Notes: generated by a model from the sequence alone, not told the origin. A stretch of DNA of 64,000 nucleotides from Crocodylus rhombifer (GCA_038503035.1 JAVSML010024701.1:70844-134843); one strand, 5' to 3'; positions 22,202 through 33,777 are shown, numbered from the stretch's first letter. Program-made: numbers and translations.

Positions 22202-22544
22202 CAGAGGTTGTCAACTGGGGGTACACATACCCCCGGAGGTACTTGGGAAGGCCATAGGGGTATGCACGGATGGGCAGGAATGGAGCACCACCACCCACCA
22301 CCTTGTGCTGCCATGTCCCAGGAGCAGGACAGGGAGGGGTGAGGGCAGCGGTGCCCCTCTGCAGCCCACACAGATGCCACCCAGCTGGCTGCAGTGGGGA
22401 GAGGGAAGCTTGCACACAGTGGCTGCCACCGCCAACCACCAGCCTGCACTGCTGGCGCTCTGCATCCAGCCACGCCCCCCCCCCCCCCCGCTCCACATCT
22501 GGACACGGGGGGGTACACGTAGTAAAAAAGGTTGAAAATGCCTG
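22202..22544. mobile_element. hAT element, 343 bp, beside the exon 2 donor
   Basis: An exact 8-bp duplication CTTTAAAT (22194-22201 and 22545-22552) flanks ends CAGAGGTTGTCAACT and, from the right, CAGGCATTTTCAACC. A short near-terminal GGGGGTACAC motif is mirrored at the right end (GGGGGGTACACG). A poly-C run lies at 22477-22489. Insertion was 26 bp downstream of the splice donor. Confidence 0.93.
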
Positions 22545-22552
22545 CTTTAAAT

Positions 22553-23698
22553 AATAGACATAATCAAAGCGTTTTCTAAGCAATTAGTGGCGTTGTCCCA
22601 TTCCACTCTTATTAGCTATTTTACTCGAGGATGAGTAGTTCATGTTTAAGGGAGGAGGAACCAGTGAAGAATACAGTAATTAGGGTGATACAATCAATGT
22701 CATGAGCTGGAAGAATTATCATTGCAACAGCAGGGATTGGGTGTGAGCAGGGCAAGATTCTTCCATATCAGTGTCACAAAATACAGCATTTGCCTGAAAG
22801 ATTTAATTGGAGATGATCCTGAATCTTCAGATGTGCTGGACCCAGGATCCAAATAATTAATGCAGATACAAGCAATTTTTACCAATTACATTCACCCTAC
22901 TGATCAGGAGATGCCTGTGCTCCCACGCTAAGTACATAATCTGTTGTCAAATTGTCCATTACTTACATGGGTGACAGACTATGGGAACATGTACAGAATT
23001 TGCATTCTCAGAAGCAGTCCCTTAAATTAGCCAGCAGTATATTTTGTCCTCTTCAGCATTATAATACACTCTTAACTCGTAGCTAAAGGCCTCACCATCC
23101 TGACTGTTGGCACGAGCATTTAATTATTTATTACTGTTTAGATAGCTTAATATAGGTACAGTGCATGCTTAAGTGTGTAGGAATAGAACTATGCAAGTAA
23201 TTTGACTTTCTGGTTTACTGGCAGCTCCATTAAAAACAAATCTTTGCAAGTCAATCCAAAAAAACAATGTTTTTCTGATATTTTGGTGAACTGAAAAGTC
23301 AAAGAAAATTTCAGGTTAAATGAACTTTGCATTTCAATTTCAGGATTTTTAAAATAAAATTGAAAGAAATTTCTAACCAAAAAGTTTTTAATCAACACAG
23401 TTTGTTTTGAAAGTGTATTAAAAGAACTTGTGAAATGTTTCAATATTTCCAATATGTTTCAGAATCTCCAGAGACCGTTGTGACCAAAATTTCACCTATT
23501 CACAGGTTCAATAAATGACAGGCTAGGGGTCAAAATTCATTGTCAAAGACTTTCCATAATGAGAAAATCTAGGTACCCTTTTCCTGGTAAGTCACAAAGT
23601 TTAGATAAGTCTGACTTTCAGAATGAGTTCCTAGTAAAGATATATAGATGCCTTTCTATTTTTACAATGAGTATTTTCCCCATATTGTGTTGCATAGG
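22553..23698. other. Intron 2, nothing recognised
   Basis: No supported feature. Confidence 0.5.
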
Positions 23699-23815
23699 TT
23701 CATAGATTAGTAAGGCTGGAGAGGACCTTAAGCAATCATCTAGTCCGGCCAGAAATCAAACCTGTGGCCTTGGTGTTACGAGTGCTACCCTCTAACCACC
23801 TGAGCTAGGTGGTCC
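23699..23815 (-). mobile_element. SINE with tRNA-like head and CR1-type tail
   Basis: On the minus strand it opens with GGACCACCTAGCTCAGGTGG, containing a near-canonical A box (TAGCTCAGGTGG). It continues with an anticodon-loop-like CTCGTAA and a B-box-like GGTTTGATTTC. It then switches to CR1 3' sequence (GGACTAGATGATTGCTTAAG, CCTTACTAATCTATGAA). A tRNA head joined to a LINE tail means it was mobilised by CR1. The head is too diverged to be a functional tRNA. Confidence 0.75.
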
Positions 23816-23905
23816 TGTTTGGTTATCTGAGTTAAAGCATAAGACTGCTTAAATTTAAGCTTCATGAAATGAAATTGTGCAGGCTTAGGTCAATAATTCC
23901 CTAGT

Positions 23906-24709
23906 TGGCACATCCAAATGAGCTGAATGATCGGAGATCCCTGTATCAAAAAAAAAAACCAAAAAAACCCATGCCAGAAAAAGGTAGGATGGTATGCGTG
24001 GCAGCAGTGTGCACTACCCAGAGCCTGGCCTGCCAGAGCCATGCTCTAGCTGCTGGTCAGCCTCCGCACACTTGGATAGCTGCTGCTGGAATTCCAGGAG
24101 GCTCCCAGGACCCCAGATAAGGCAGCTGAGACCATCCCAGGTGCTGGTCCCAGCCTCCTCTATCCCACCTGGGGCAACTTGCCTTGTGTCAGAATGCACA
24201 TGCAGGGGCATTCCTTGGGGAAAAGTAGCAGCAACATAACTATGTTCTGTTGCTATTTATCCCAGGGAAATGCAGGCCCTATGAGGACAGGCTGCGGGAC
24301 CTGAACCTGTTCAGCCTGCAAAAGAGAAGGCTGAGGGGGGATCTTGTGGCCTGTTATAAACTAGTCAGGGGGGATCAGCAGGCATTGGGGAAGTCACTGT
24401 TCCCCCTAGCACCACCAGGAGTGACCAGGAATAACGGTCACAAGCTGGCAGAGGGTAGGTTTAGGTTAGATATCAGGAGGCGCTACTTCACAGTCAGGGT
24501 GGCTAGGGTCTGGAACCAACTTCCAAGAGAAGTGGTGCAGGCTCCTACCCTGGGGGTCTTTAAGAGGAGGCTGGATGAACACCTTGCTGGGGCCATACTC
24601 TTTCCTGCCATGGCAGGGGGTTGGACTAGATGATCTGCTTAGGTCCCTTCCAACCCTAGAAACTATGAAACTATGGAAATGCACATGCATACTCGTCTGG
24701 ACACACTCT
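23906..24709. mobile_element. Harbinger-like non-autonomous element with nested CR1
   Basis: The left end is TGGCACATCCAAATGAG. The right end, read in reverse, is AGAGTGTGTCCAGACGAG; the two differ only by transitions in the shared part. The body (CAGAGCCTGGCCTGCCAGAG, AGGTGCTGGTCCCAGCCTCC) is homologous to copies at 29764 and 33778. It is interrupted by CR1 at 24275-24674. Confidence 0.75.
24275..24674 (+). mobile_element. CR1 3' fragment nested in MITE, with 9-bp duplication
   Basis: It encodes the ORF2 C-terminal portion (LFSLQKRRLRGDLVACYKLV through RLDIRRRYFTVRVARVWNQL) and has a complete CR1 3' end with an AAACTATG-type tail. GGAAATGCA flanks both sides (24266-24274 and 24675-24683). 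The host MITE sequence reads through when the insert is removed. Confidence 0.9.
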
Positions 24710-25348
24710 GAGTATTTAATTATGCTTTAAAGGTGCATTTTAGGGAGGTGGAGAGGGTTTTGTGCAGAAGTTAGACATTCCAATGTATATTTAGTCTTCT
24801 CAGTTACAAAGAACACTGTACCCAAATGAATATTGAAGCCAAATGAAAAATGATTGTAAAAGTAATGGTAGGTTAACTGTACAGCATGCTATTGCACAGA
24901 CTGGAGAGCATGCCATACTAATTAAAATGCAATAAGCTTCTGTTTGCTTTACTAAACTTCTACTAAACAGATTATTAATGAAATTGTAGATCATTTGGAC
25001 AAGAATATAAATAGTAGTGATTTATAAATAGTCATGGTTTAATTAGCGTATTTAGATTAAGAAATGCTTTTTAGAATACCCTCCCTGGAGACTCACTAGG
25101 AAGCTCTGCATGCATGTGTGTGGTTAGAGAAAAAAATAAAAGCCCAGTGGATGATTAGCGTGAGTCTCATTTTCAGAAATGCTGAGTGCTGTTAGCTCCC
25201 ATGCAGGTTGACACCCCTGAAAATAGAAAAGAAAGGAAAATAATATATATTCAGTGATCAAAGGTGGAAAGAATTCCAAGTTAGAGCTCTATCTCATCAG
25301 CTCTACCTGTTCATGTTTTAGGCATTGTGTTTTTTGTTTCTTTTCCAG
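24710..25348. other. Intron 2 end, nothing beyond splice signals
   Basis: Unique-looking sequence ending in the pyrimidine tract and acceptor of exon 3. Confidence 0.6.
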
Positions 25349-25605
25349 GTTACCTGTTGCTGGGCCTTATTGCAATGTTGGTGGTTTTAGAAACTTTCTG
25401 TGAACTCCATGAGCTCAAGAAGTTTAGAAAAATGTTTTATGTGAAGAAGGACAAGGAAGACGACCAAGAGCATATAATAGAACATGACCAGCTTTCCTTC
25501 TCCTCTATTTCGGACCAAGCAGCTTCCAGGAAAGAGGATCAGAAAGTAAATGAGCCTTTTGTGACTGGTCAATCTTCAGTTAACCATGGTTCTATTAACA
25601 ATTAA
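25349..25605 (+). CDS. KCNK1: KCNK1 exon 3 (rest of M4 and cytosolic C terminus, TAA stop)
   Basis: This is the last coding exon of the TWIK-1 channel. It begins with GT, completing the Cys codon started in exon 2. It then encodes the rest of M4 (YLLLGLIAMLVVLETFCEL), a basic juxtamembrane stretch (HELKKFRKMFYVKKDK) and an acidic/polar tail ending in NHGSINN before TAA at 25603-25605. The di-isoleucine motif within HIIEHDQLSF is retained; in mammalian TWIK-1 this motif drives endocytosis and endosomal residence. Exons 2 and 3 together give about 217 residues, within one or two of the matching part of the 336-residue human protein. The membrane part is nearly invariant, while the last 20 residues have drifted. 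I see no disabling change. Confidence 0.97.
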
Positions 25606-25667
25606 TATGAGGGCACCCATCCCAACATTATAGTGCACTTACACTATTACAGTAAGAAATAGAATGC

Positions 25668-25690
25668 CTCTCTCTCTCTCTCTTTCTCTC
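25668..25690 (+). repeat. (CT)n microsatellite in 3' UTR
   Basis: A run of CT dinucleotides with one interruption lies about 60 bp after the KCNK1 stop codon. Confidence 0.9.
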
Positions 25691-26189
25691 AAGTATAAGT
25701 GCTGAAAAACAATGTAACAAGTATTCATCATTTCAGGCACTAGAAAGATTTCTGGAGCAAATTAATGTACCTAAAACGGAAACTACGCTAGGAGAGTTGT
25801 CGGAAATATGACACAGTTGGCTGTAATATGCAAGACCAGGATCACCTATAATGTGGCATGGAAGGATGGATGCAAGGTATGGACCGGCATCCACCTACCA
25901 CACTCCTAAGACAGGTATAGTCTGCACTCCTTCAGTGCAGCCCTGTACCTCCAAAAGTGGGGTTGTGTCCACACCCCCATGCAGTTACATAACCTATGGG
26001 CAGTCCTTCCACTAGGCCTGGAGAAAATATTTTCAGTGAAGAAAATTCACTGAAAAGTACAGTTTCTGTCATCCCCAGAGTATTAATTACTGGACATTAA
26101 TACACTAAACACTTTCAGGTGAAAGAGTTTTTGCAAGGGGAGGACTAGATTCACAAAGCTGCCGAAGAAGCTGCCATGCCATTATGTAG

Positions 26190-26290
26190 TATATTGGGGT
26201 TACAGCACTGACCTGGGATGCCTGTGAGTTGGATTCAATTCCATCCTCTGCCTTAGGACCCACATCTCAGACTTTGCAGGAGTACACCCT
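26190..26290 (+). repeat. tRNA-headed SINE fragment in KCNK1 3' UTR
   Basis: The stretch from about 26199 reads like a tRNA-derived head: GGTTACAGCACTGACCTGGG, then a B-box-like GTTGGATTCAATTCC. No matching tail is obvious. The tRNA likeness is diverged. Confidence 0.45.
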
Positions 26291-26409
26291 TTATTTACCA
26301 GCTAGCTGGAATCTATTCTGGAAAAGAGTTTTCTCATTTCTTCTTGTTAATCCTGTTCCATGGTATAAAATTACATGAATCGACATCAAGACAGAAGGAA
26401 GTAGGTAAT

Positions 26410-26482
26410 GAACCTCCAGCCTGGTGATTAGGAGACTCCATTGAAAAATGTGACACCTAGATTCCAACCTCTTCTCCAGTGA
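26410..26482 (+). repeat. tRNA-headed SINE fragment in KCNK1 3' UTR
   Basis: CCTGGTGATTAGGAGACTCC resembles the head of the SINE at 36400-36890 (CTGGTGGTTAGGGCACTCCC on that strand). A B-box-like AGATTCCAACCTC follows. Confidence 0.4.
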
Positions 26483-28061
26483 GTGTTGACTTATTGATAC
26501 AGAGCAGGACAATGTCAGCAGCAGAGATTGTGAGCACCCACCACAAGTTTGGAGGCTGAGCAAAATGGCTTCATATCCTCTCAGGAAAAGGATGGAATGA
26601 AACCTTTTTCTCCCATGACCTTAATCAGTGCTGTAACCTCAAGCCAGGGGGTGAAAGAGGGGTAACAGCAACAGCTTTGTGAACCTAGCCTTTTACTTCC
26701 TTTGCTTTTCCTACAAATGCACAAAACAGTGTTTAATTTTTAATCCAATGGAACATTTCAGGTTGAAATAAATAAAACTTTTCAGTCTTTTTCAGGGAGG
26801 GGAATAAAATGAAAATTTTTCAATCTGGTATGCAGCAAACTGGATTTTTGTTGTTTTTGTTTGTTTTTTGTTTTCTGGCTTTGGTGTCAACAGAAAAAAG
26901 TATCTATCTTTATAGAGCAAGCTAGATCCTGCCCCTCTTCCCCCCTCCCCAGCTTATGGGCTCCTACACCATTAAAGGGTGAGAGAGAGATCAAAGATCA
27001 ACAATAAGGTGTTGGGCTGCATTCAGTAATCACTGAGTAAAGTTCAAGAGTCTGTATTATGTAGGTGGTAAGACTAAATGATAGCACCAGCCTCTTCTGG
27101 GCTTCAGATATATACAATGAGAGCTTTGCAGTTGATTTCAATGGGCACGGGATCAGCACAGGTAGCCCACATCAGGGCTGCCTTCCACATAGGAATAGTA
27201 CAGGGGAAGACCTCTTCCCTGCAGTTCATGCATGCCAGACTGGCCATAATTTGCCCTGTAGTGTTAAGAGTTGACTAGCTTACTGTAACAAAGCAGCAAA
27301 ACTAAAGTGTCTAGACTTTGCTGATATGGGAATAATACTTGAAACTAAATTACCTAAAAGATACTGTGTATGAGTCTAGTTAAACCTAGCATCAAACAGA
27401 TTTTATAACTTTACTGGGAAATTTTCCTTTGTGGTTAAATCAGCTAAAAATGTATGATAAACATTTATATCCAAGAAAACAGAGCTAAAAGTGATTTTTT
27501 TTTTTTAAAGCTAGGTTGAAGCATACTGTGTTTGCATGTTCCCAGCAAAGTGGCTATTTTTCTACAACCTAAGTTAAGACAACTCTATTTATAATGAATG
27601 TCTAACCAATATATGTGTACATATATACACATAAATATATTTATATACTGTACATATATCGTAGATCACCAGAGTTTAATTGACTTAGAAAGGACATTTT
27701 AGATAAAAGATATTTTCCCTAGATTTCTCTTTATACAATGAGTAGCTTAAAATTATGGCATTAAAAACTATGTTACCTTCAGATTCAAGAGTACTGAACT
27801 ACCAGAAACATTTATACTGTTTTTCAGTGACGTTTTATTGATTGTCTTCAGTACTGGAAAACTCCAGCTTTCTATCAACTTCTGTATCACTGAGTTCTAA
27901 AGAACAGGATATGCACAGAGATGTTATTTGAAGATAAGTCTGTATCAGTGGCACAGTACAGACACTTGATATTAAAAGCACAGAATTTGAAACAGAAGAG
28001 ACAAGCTGAATAGTCTACTATGTTGTATGTGAATATCCAACATTTTCAACATATATAGTAA

Positions 28062-28067
28062 AATAAA
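28062..28067 (+). terminator. KCNK1: Candidate polyadenylation signal AATAAA for KCNK1
   Basis: A canonical hexamer is followed within 50 bp by GT-rich sequence (TGTTGTGTTTTATG), the usual downstream element. Competing hexamers exist at 26771 and 26804. The choice is inference. Confidence 0.4.
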
Positions 28068-28085
28068 AAAGTTTGTGGCTTCGGC

Positions 28086-29763
28086 AGCCTGTACCATGTT
28101 GTGTTTTATGTTCTTTAGCAAAATGTCACCCACATGCATTTCCATTCATTTATATTGTAAAACCTTTAACAAGTGGAGATTTTACCTGTTCCACCCAACA
28201 AGGACCGTTCATGTTAGATTGTGCTTAAAAGTAAGGTTTTTTACAACTTAGCCCCCTATTGAATATTCCTGTAAAAATGAAAAGCAGTGCATTTAAACAA
28301 ACAAAAATAATCCTAGTTATATTTTGAGATGATAACAGCAAGTAAAGCACAGATGTACCATAGTACTTATTTTATCATTCTCAAGAACCTGGTCTATTAA
28401 TTGTCGACACAAAAATTATTGCTTCTCATTTATCAGTAGCATCAGTGGAACTAGTAAACACTAAAAGCATCAAATCTTTATGTAAAGCCAAGGTAAAAGC
28501 ATGCATGAGATCCACCACACACGAGACCACAAAACAGCTACAACCTATACCCCTGAGATGACCAGGTTTTAATCCAGTTTAGAAAAAGGAAGATTACTCT
28601 ACATCAAGGCCTCTTGTGAAATTGGAAATGTGTTTTTGATGTTAATCACAAATCAAGGCAGCAGGTATACGATTTCATTTCAGCATCTACTCTGAAAGAT
28701 CTCAATGGATGTAGGATTCTGTCCTAGACCTACAACAGAAAATTTACTTCTGTCCTTAAAGTTCACATTCTTCATCCTTCCCATGTTTGCTTTGCACTCG
28801 TACATGGGTATCATTTCTATTGTTAACTCCTAGGAAAACATGGACAGGCCAGTCAGTAGCCACTCTTGTTGGGAAAGGCTTGTGCAAAGTGATGAGTGCT
28901 GTTGGGATCCCTGAAAGTGCCAGAACTTGGGCTTCTTTTGATCTTGGTTGCCAATAAGATCCAAAGTCAGAATCATTCTGCTGAGGTCACATCCCATTCT
29001 CGAATATTTTCTCCTTGGGGGTTGTTGGGGGCAGCTCCTCTGGTGAATGTGAGGGTTGCAGTAGGGTGCAGAGAGAAGCAATCTGTGAAGTAATCTGTAA
29101 TCTGCTGAAGCTTTAAAGTTTAGAATGAGAACTTTAAAAATCACAACCCTATCTACCCAGGGGTCTGTAACAGAACTGTTGTATCTGATGGGGACATAAG
29201 GCCAATGTGGGTGCCTGTACACATGCAGGGAGTCTGGTGCAATGTGCATCTGAGCAGACTCAATTAAGTCTGATGGAGCTTACTAATTAGCTCACTCCAG
29301 CCAGCCTCATACATCTCATCTATCAGCATCCCCACTGCCATTTTGAACCATGGGGACACTGATACACAAGATGCTATGCCCCTTCCATCCCCAGAGTACA
29401 TGTAAAAATGCCCTACATGCTAAGGGTGTACAATTGTACTGTGTTTTTATGCATGTCCTACATAATAGATTCTTTATTCCCTCTTCTACTTAGTCCACCT
29501 CAGATATGGCATGGATCACTGTGGTGTAAAAGTCTCTTGGCCAAATGGGGATGCAGAAGGGAAGTGGGAATACCTTTTGGTCACTGTCCTTTTTGGATAG
29601 TTACGAAAAATACATACACTGCTTTCCCTGAGACTGAATCTCACAACTCCATGAGATTATCCTTGGTTATTCCAAGTTAACATATTTGGATCTTCTAATG
29701 CCAGAATTTAGAAATGTTAAGTGTCCAGATACTAAAGGAGCAGAACAAAATCCTGGCCCCATT
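28086..29763. other. Intergenic, nothing recognised
   Basis: No coding or repeat family that I can support. Confidence 0.5.
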
Positions 29764-30225
29764 GGGCACATCTAGATGAGCATACACGTGCGATTTGCGG
29801 CACTGTCAACTTGTCTGCAGCACTGCAAACCACATGCACTGCATGCAAATGAGCAGTACAGTGGGGTTTTTTGATACCAGGAGATCCCAGTGTAAAAAAA
29901 CCCACACACCTTAAAAAAGCAGGGTGGCAGCATGCAGCATCCAAAATCAGAGCCTGGCTGACCAGAGCCACACTGTGGCTGCTGGCCAGGCTCCATGCCC
30001 CTGTACTGCCACTGCCTGAGCCCCAGGAAGCCCCCAGGACTCCAGGCAAGACTGCTGGGATCAGCCCAGGTGCTGGCACCTGCCTCTCCTATCCTCCCAA
30101 GGATAACCTGCTGTGCGCCAGAGCGTGTGTGCACAGGCATTTGCAAGTACCAGTGGCACAACTATGTGCTGCTGCTATTTGTCCCCAGATGTCATGCTTG
30201 CTATCTAGGATTCTAGAGTGTGTGT
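29764..30225. mobile_element. Harbinger-like non-autonomous element, right end decayed
   Basis: The left end GGGCACATCTAGATGAGC matches the family. The body shares GTGGGGTTTTTTGATACCAG, the CAGAGCCTGGCTGACCAGAG block and the AGGTGCTGGCACC block with the copies at 23906 and 33778. The right end fades near AGAGTGTGTGTC. Confidence 0.75.
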
Positions 30226-31122
30226 CTTCACAGCTTTTCTCTTCCCTTAGATTTGTTTCAATTGGCAATAGTGATTTTTAATTGCAATTGAATCACCTTG
30301 ATTAGGTTTGCAAAATCATGGGTTCCCTATTGCAAATTAGGTATTGTATGTATGTCATTTTAATGGACAAATTGTTAGTTGTATCACTTCCTTACATAAT
30401 GTTCCTCTCTGTAGAAGTATTAATAATTTCATCATCGGTGTCCTTTCTTACCAGGGCGAATTTCAAGGTTCCAATTATCATGAAATATTATTATGTTGCT
30501 AGTGATCATTAGTGCTATTGTACTACACTGCTACAGTGTTATTCTGTTGATCGTGATATAGGTACATTGGAGTATTTGTACAAATGACAGAGAAAGACAA
30601 CCTTGCATCAAGGAAGTTTTGGTTAAGGGACAGATTAGATCATGAAGAAGTAGAATATGAATGGGAACATGTGAAAAAGCTGACAGTCAAGCCAACTGAG
30701 TGCCACAATGCAAAGGTCTGTGTGATGGAGAGCAGAAATCAGAATGATAATGAATGTCATGACGATGACATGCTGACATTTTGTTAAGTGTAGGACAGGC
30801 TTTTTTTAGTCAGCCTCAACTATTACTTAGCTTTTTTCTTGTCAGAGAGAAAGAAGTTAGTTTGGACAGTGAGAGAGGAGAAAAAAATATTGACAAACAT
30901 AATGTGAGTCTAGATCCAATGAGAACCTCAGGTAGAATACTATTTTTTTCCACAGAACAGCATCACTCTAATAGGAGATTCACTATAATGGTTCTTGCAA
31001 TGTACAACGTGCAAGTCTTTGCAAACAATTCAGAATTTCACCTTAACCATTTGTTCCTATATTTATTGTAAGCAGGTTATATTTGTTAATTGGGGTAAAT
31101 AAAGAATTTATACATATGTCCC
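30226..31122. other. Intergenic, nothing recognised
   Basis: Two adjacent plus frames (67 and 96 codons near 30584-31071) show no family resemblance. Confidence 0.45.
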
Positions 31123-31125
31123 TAT

Positions 31126-31376
31126 GGGTGCTTCTACACATTCATTAAAGCGCAGTAGCTGCACATTTCATTTAGTACTTGCTTAATGAAATACAAACTA
31201 AATAAGCAGTAACTTGTATTCCTGCGTAGTAGTGCTGGTACACTTTTTTTGTGATTCTTACTGGACAGTAGCCTAATACCATTGCTCAGTAGTGTAATAG
31301 CACAGCTTTTGCCTGGCACACTATTGTGCAGTGTTATTAGTCTACTAGGCATTAAGCGCCTCATGTAGGCATGCCC
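31126..31376. mobile_element. Harbinger-like MITE, 251 bp
   Basis: The left end is GGGTGCTTCTACACATTCAT and the right end, read in reverse, GGGCATGCCTACATGAGGCG. TAT flanks both sides (31123-31125 and 31377-31379). It has the same layout as the copies at 2616 and 32281, with an imperfect internal palindrome around TTTAGTACTTG. Confidence 0.82.
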
Positions 31377-31379
31377 TAT

Positions 31380-32277
31380 GTTAACTTTGAGCAAGAAATG
31401 ATCAGACGGAAGAACACCACTAAAACAATACTACTAACCTGAAGGTTTGGAGCAGCAACCATTTTTAGAGTCTCATGTTGACTGCTGTCTTAAGGATGTT
31501 TCATGGTGAACGATGTATTCTGCACACCTTTACCTTATCCACCCTTACCTTGTCAAGTGAAAAATCCACTTTTCTGGGAGGAGTGAGGTTTCCCATAGCT
31601 CAGTTCCATGCTTTGTTATGTAGGTGTAACTCCTTTTGTCCTCAATGAACAGATTTGGACCCTGACTTTTTTTGCCTACCTTCTGTCTGATTTCAGACCA
31701 ACACCACTCTCTATCTCACTTTTTTCACCATGGTCACAGAGGTATCATGGTCCAGAGAACAGCACAAAAAGTTGCAGCTCTGAAACAGGTTGCTATTTTT
31801 AACCCTGTTACTCCTTTTTTTCTGTGGCCTTGGCAAAGCTACTTCACCTTTCTGCATTTCCCCATTTGTAAAATGTTCATAACGTAACTTGTCAATGGAT
31901 CCAAAGCACTTATGAGTGCTTATGGTTTTATTTTGTGGAGTACATATTGTGTACAATAATGTGCAATAATTGGATAAACACTCTTCAGCCACTGCTGCTG
32001 AAATGGCACCGTAGTTTTGAGAGAACAGAAGCAGCTTATACACAGCATACCCCTTAAACACAGTGTGTGTGGGAGGAAAGCAGCTGAATCAGTTTACTAA
32101 TCAATGAATCATTCACCAATTTTGTTTTTTATTGGTACAGCAAGCAGAATAATTTGTAACCAGAATGTTCTTTTGCAAAGTAAGGTATCTTCTTTGGCAT
32201 AAATGTGCATTTCCATATGTCCAGGGATTAACCTGTCATTTCGTTGAAATAACACCCAGAGACTTAATCAACAAGCT
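31380..32277. other. Intergenic, nothing recognised
   Basis: No supported feature. Confidence 0.5.
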
Positions 32278-32280
32278 AGT

Positions 32281-32534
32281 GAGCACATCTACACATTCAT
32301 TAAGGTGCCATAATTACAGTGCATTAAGTTAGTACCTGTCATTACAGGTACTAACTTAATGCACTGTAATTTGCACTACTGCACACTAGCATAAATAAAT
32401 GCTTTTTTAGTGATGTTAATGTGCAGTAGACTAAATCTATTGCATATTAATGCATTAGCCCAGGTTTTGCCTACTGCACTTATATGCAGTAGAATTAGTC
32501 TTCTGTGCATTAAGTATCTCATGTAGGCAGACCC
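32281..32534. mobile_element. Harbinger-like MITE, 254 bp, with perfect internal palindrome
   Basis: The left end GAGCACATCTACACATTCAT and the right end, read in reverse (GGGTCTGCCTACATGAGATA), carry the family signature. AGT flanks both sides (32278-32280 and 32535-32537). Inside, 32313-32339 and 32344-32370 form a perfect 27-bp inverted repeat with a 4-nt loop. Confidence 0.85.
32313..32370. repeat. Perfect 27-bp inverted repeat, 4-nt loop
   Basis: Both arms are identical when reverse-complemented, with no mismatch, and the loop is CATT. Related but imperfect palindromes occupy the same position in the MITEs at 2616 and 31126. Confidence 0.92.
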
Positions 32535-32537
32535 AGT

Positions 32538-33777
32538 TATTCCTATCTTACTCCTCATCTGAATCAGTACCTCTTACTTACACAAACACCACCTGAATAC
32601 AGGGTGAAGTGTCAGGTTCCCCTCATTTGGTGTAAAATTTACAACAAAAATTGGTGCGCAAAGTTGCATTTTCGGAACAGTAAGCATTGACCTCTATCTG
32701 TTCCCATAACCAGCAAGGTGAGATGAGTTTGACTAATACCAAACACTTTTCCGTACACACACATGGCACTAGGTTCTCAGATGAACAAAGTTGTTTTTAA
32801 AAATAAATCTAAAGCCCAGCATATTGACATAAGTGAACTTCACGTAGATCAGGCTGGATGTTTATTCTCATGCTGAATACAAGAGCTAATAGATCACATA
32901 GTATTTAATCTTTATTTTTCCTATTGGCTAACTGCTATATTACTTGCCAGCATTCACACCCCTCAAACAGATTTGTATGAACAATGCCATGTTACAAACA
33001 AGTTCAAAGCTTTTGTTTCAGAGGTGTGCCAGCAAAGATTAATTAAACTGATTGCTTAAACAGAAACCAGACAAATGTAGTATTAGTTTACATGGAAATT
33101 AACAAATCCTAATTCATAATTCAATAAGCAGCCTTTCCTGATTACCTTAGATGATGGGTTGAGGTCCTTTTGTGATTCACCATTGTTGTTTGAAGCATTC
33201 ATTCTGAAGAGAGATGTAATAAATATTGATGTCCAGTAATAAAGCACTATATGACCTTTGGGTTTAATTCTCAGAAATGTTGATTTAACAGCTTTAGAAG
33301 ATTAATCCTGTTTGCATGGAGGAACAAGAACTTATTTGAAATATATTATGCAGGCTGAAATTGCAATCCATGCTCCATTTAACTCAAATTTCTGCTGAAC
33401 GTTCGCATGAAAAATTAAGTTTTCTACCAAGCTCCTTGGGAGTTTTGCCTGGCATTGCTCTTTCTTGTGGGTACTGTAGAGTCACTTCCAGAGAGGGAGT
33501 CCCAGGAGCAGGTCTGACTCAGCAAGAAAAAAATCCTCTCTGAATTCTCCAGGATGTTGGGGAAGTCCAAATGCTGCCATATCCCTTTGCTGCATATAGC
33601 ACACTCTGGTCAATGCCTGCCCCATGGTAAGGTATAGAGAAGTGGGTGGCAACCTTTTGCTAATGGTGGGTTGCTGCTTGCAATCCAATCACAAGAGGTG
33701 AGAATACCAAAATATTAGTGTCATGTGGGTATAACAGGATAGGGAATTAAGCCTAGCATTATTAGGTGCCTCCCTGT
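32538..33777. other. Intergenic, nothing recognised
   Basis: No supported feature. Confidence 0.5.

Larger units (their letters stand above)
22176..25348 (+). other. KCNK1: KCNK1 intron 2
   Basis: It is bounded by GTAAGT at 22176 and a pyrimidine-rich tract ending TTTTCCAG at 25348. It is about 3.2 kb and contains a hAT element directly after the donor, a tRNA-headed SINE, and a MITE with a nested CR1. The rest is unremarkable AT-rich sequence. Confidence 0.93.
25606..28085 (+). other. KCNK1: KCNK1 3' UTR (end uncertain)
   Basis: It follows the TAA stop. It includes a CT-rich microsatellite (25668-25690), two tRNA-like SINE fragments and an AT-rich tract at 27600-27660. The end is placed at the AATAAA at 28062 with GT-rich sequence after it. 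An earlier AATAAA at 26771 could give a shorter transcript. RNA evidence would be needed to settle the end. Confidence 0.55.

Noticed and set aside
23752..23815. Functional tRNA gene on the minus strand
   Set aside because: The A and B boxes deviate, the anticodon stem is not well paired, and CR1 tail sequence follows directly; it is a SINE head.
26771..26776. AATAAA as the main KCNK1 poly(A) signal
   Set aside because: Possible, but the downstream sequence is not GT-rich and a better context exists at 28062. Left open as an alternative.
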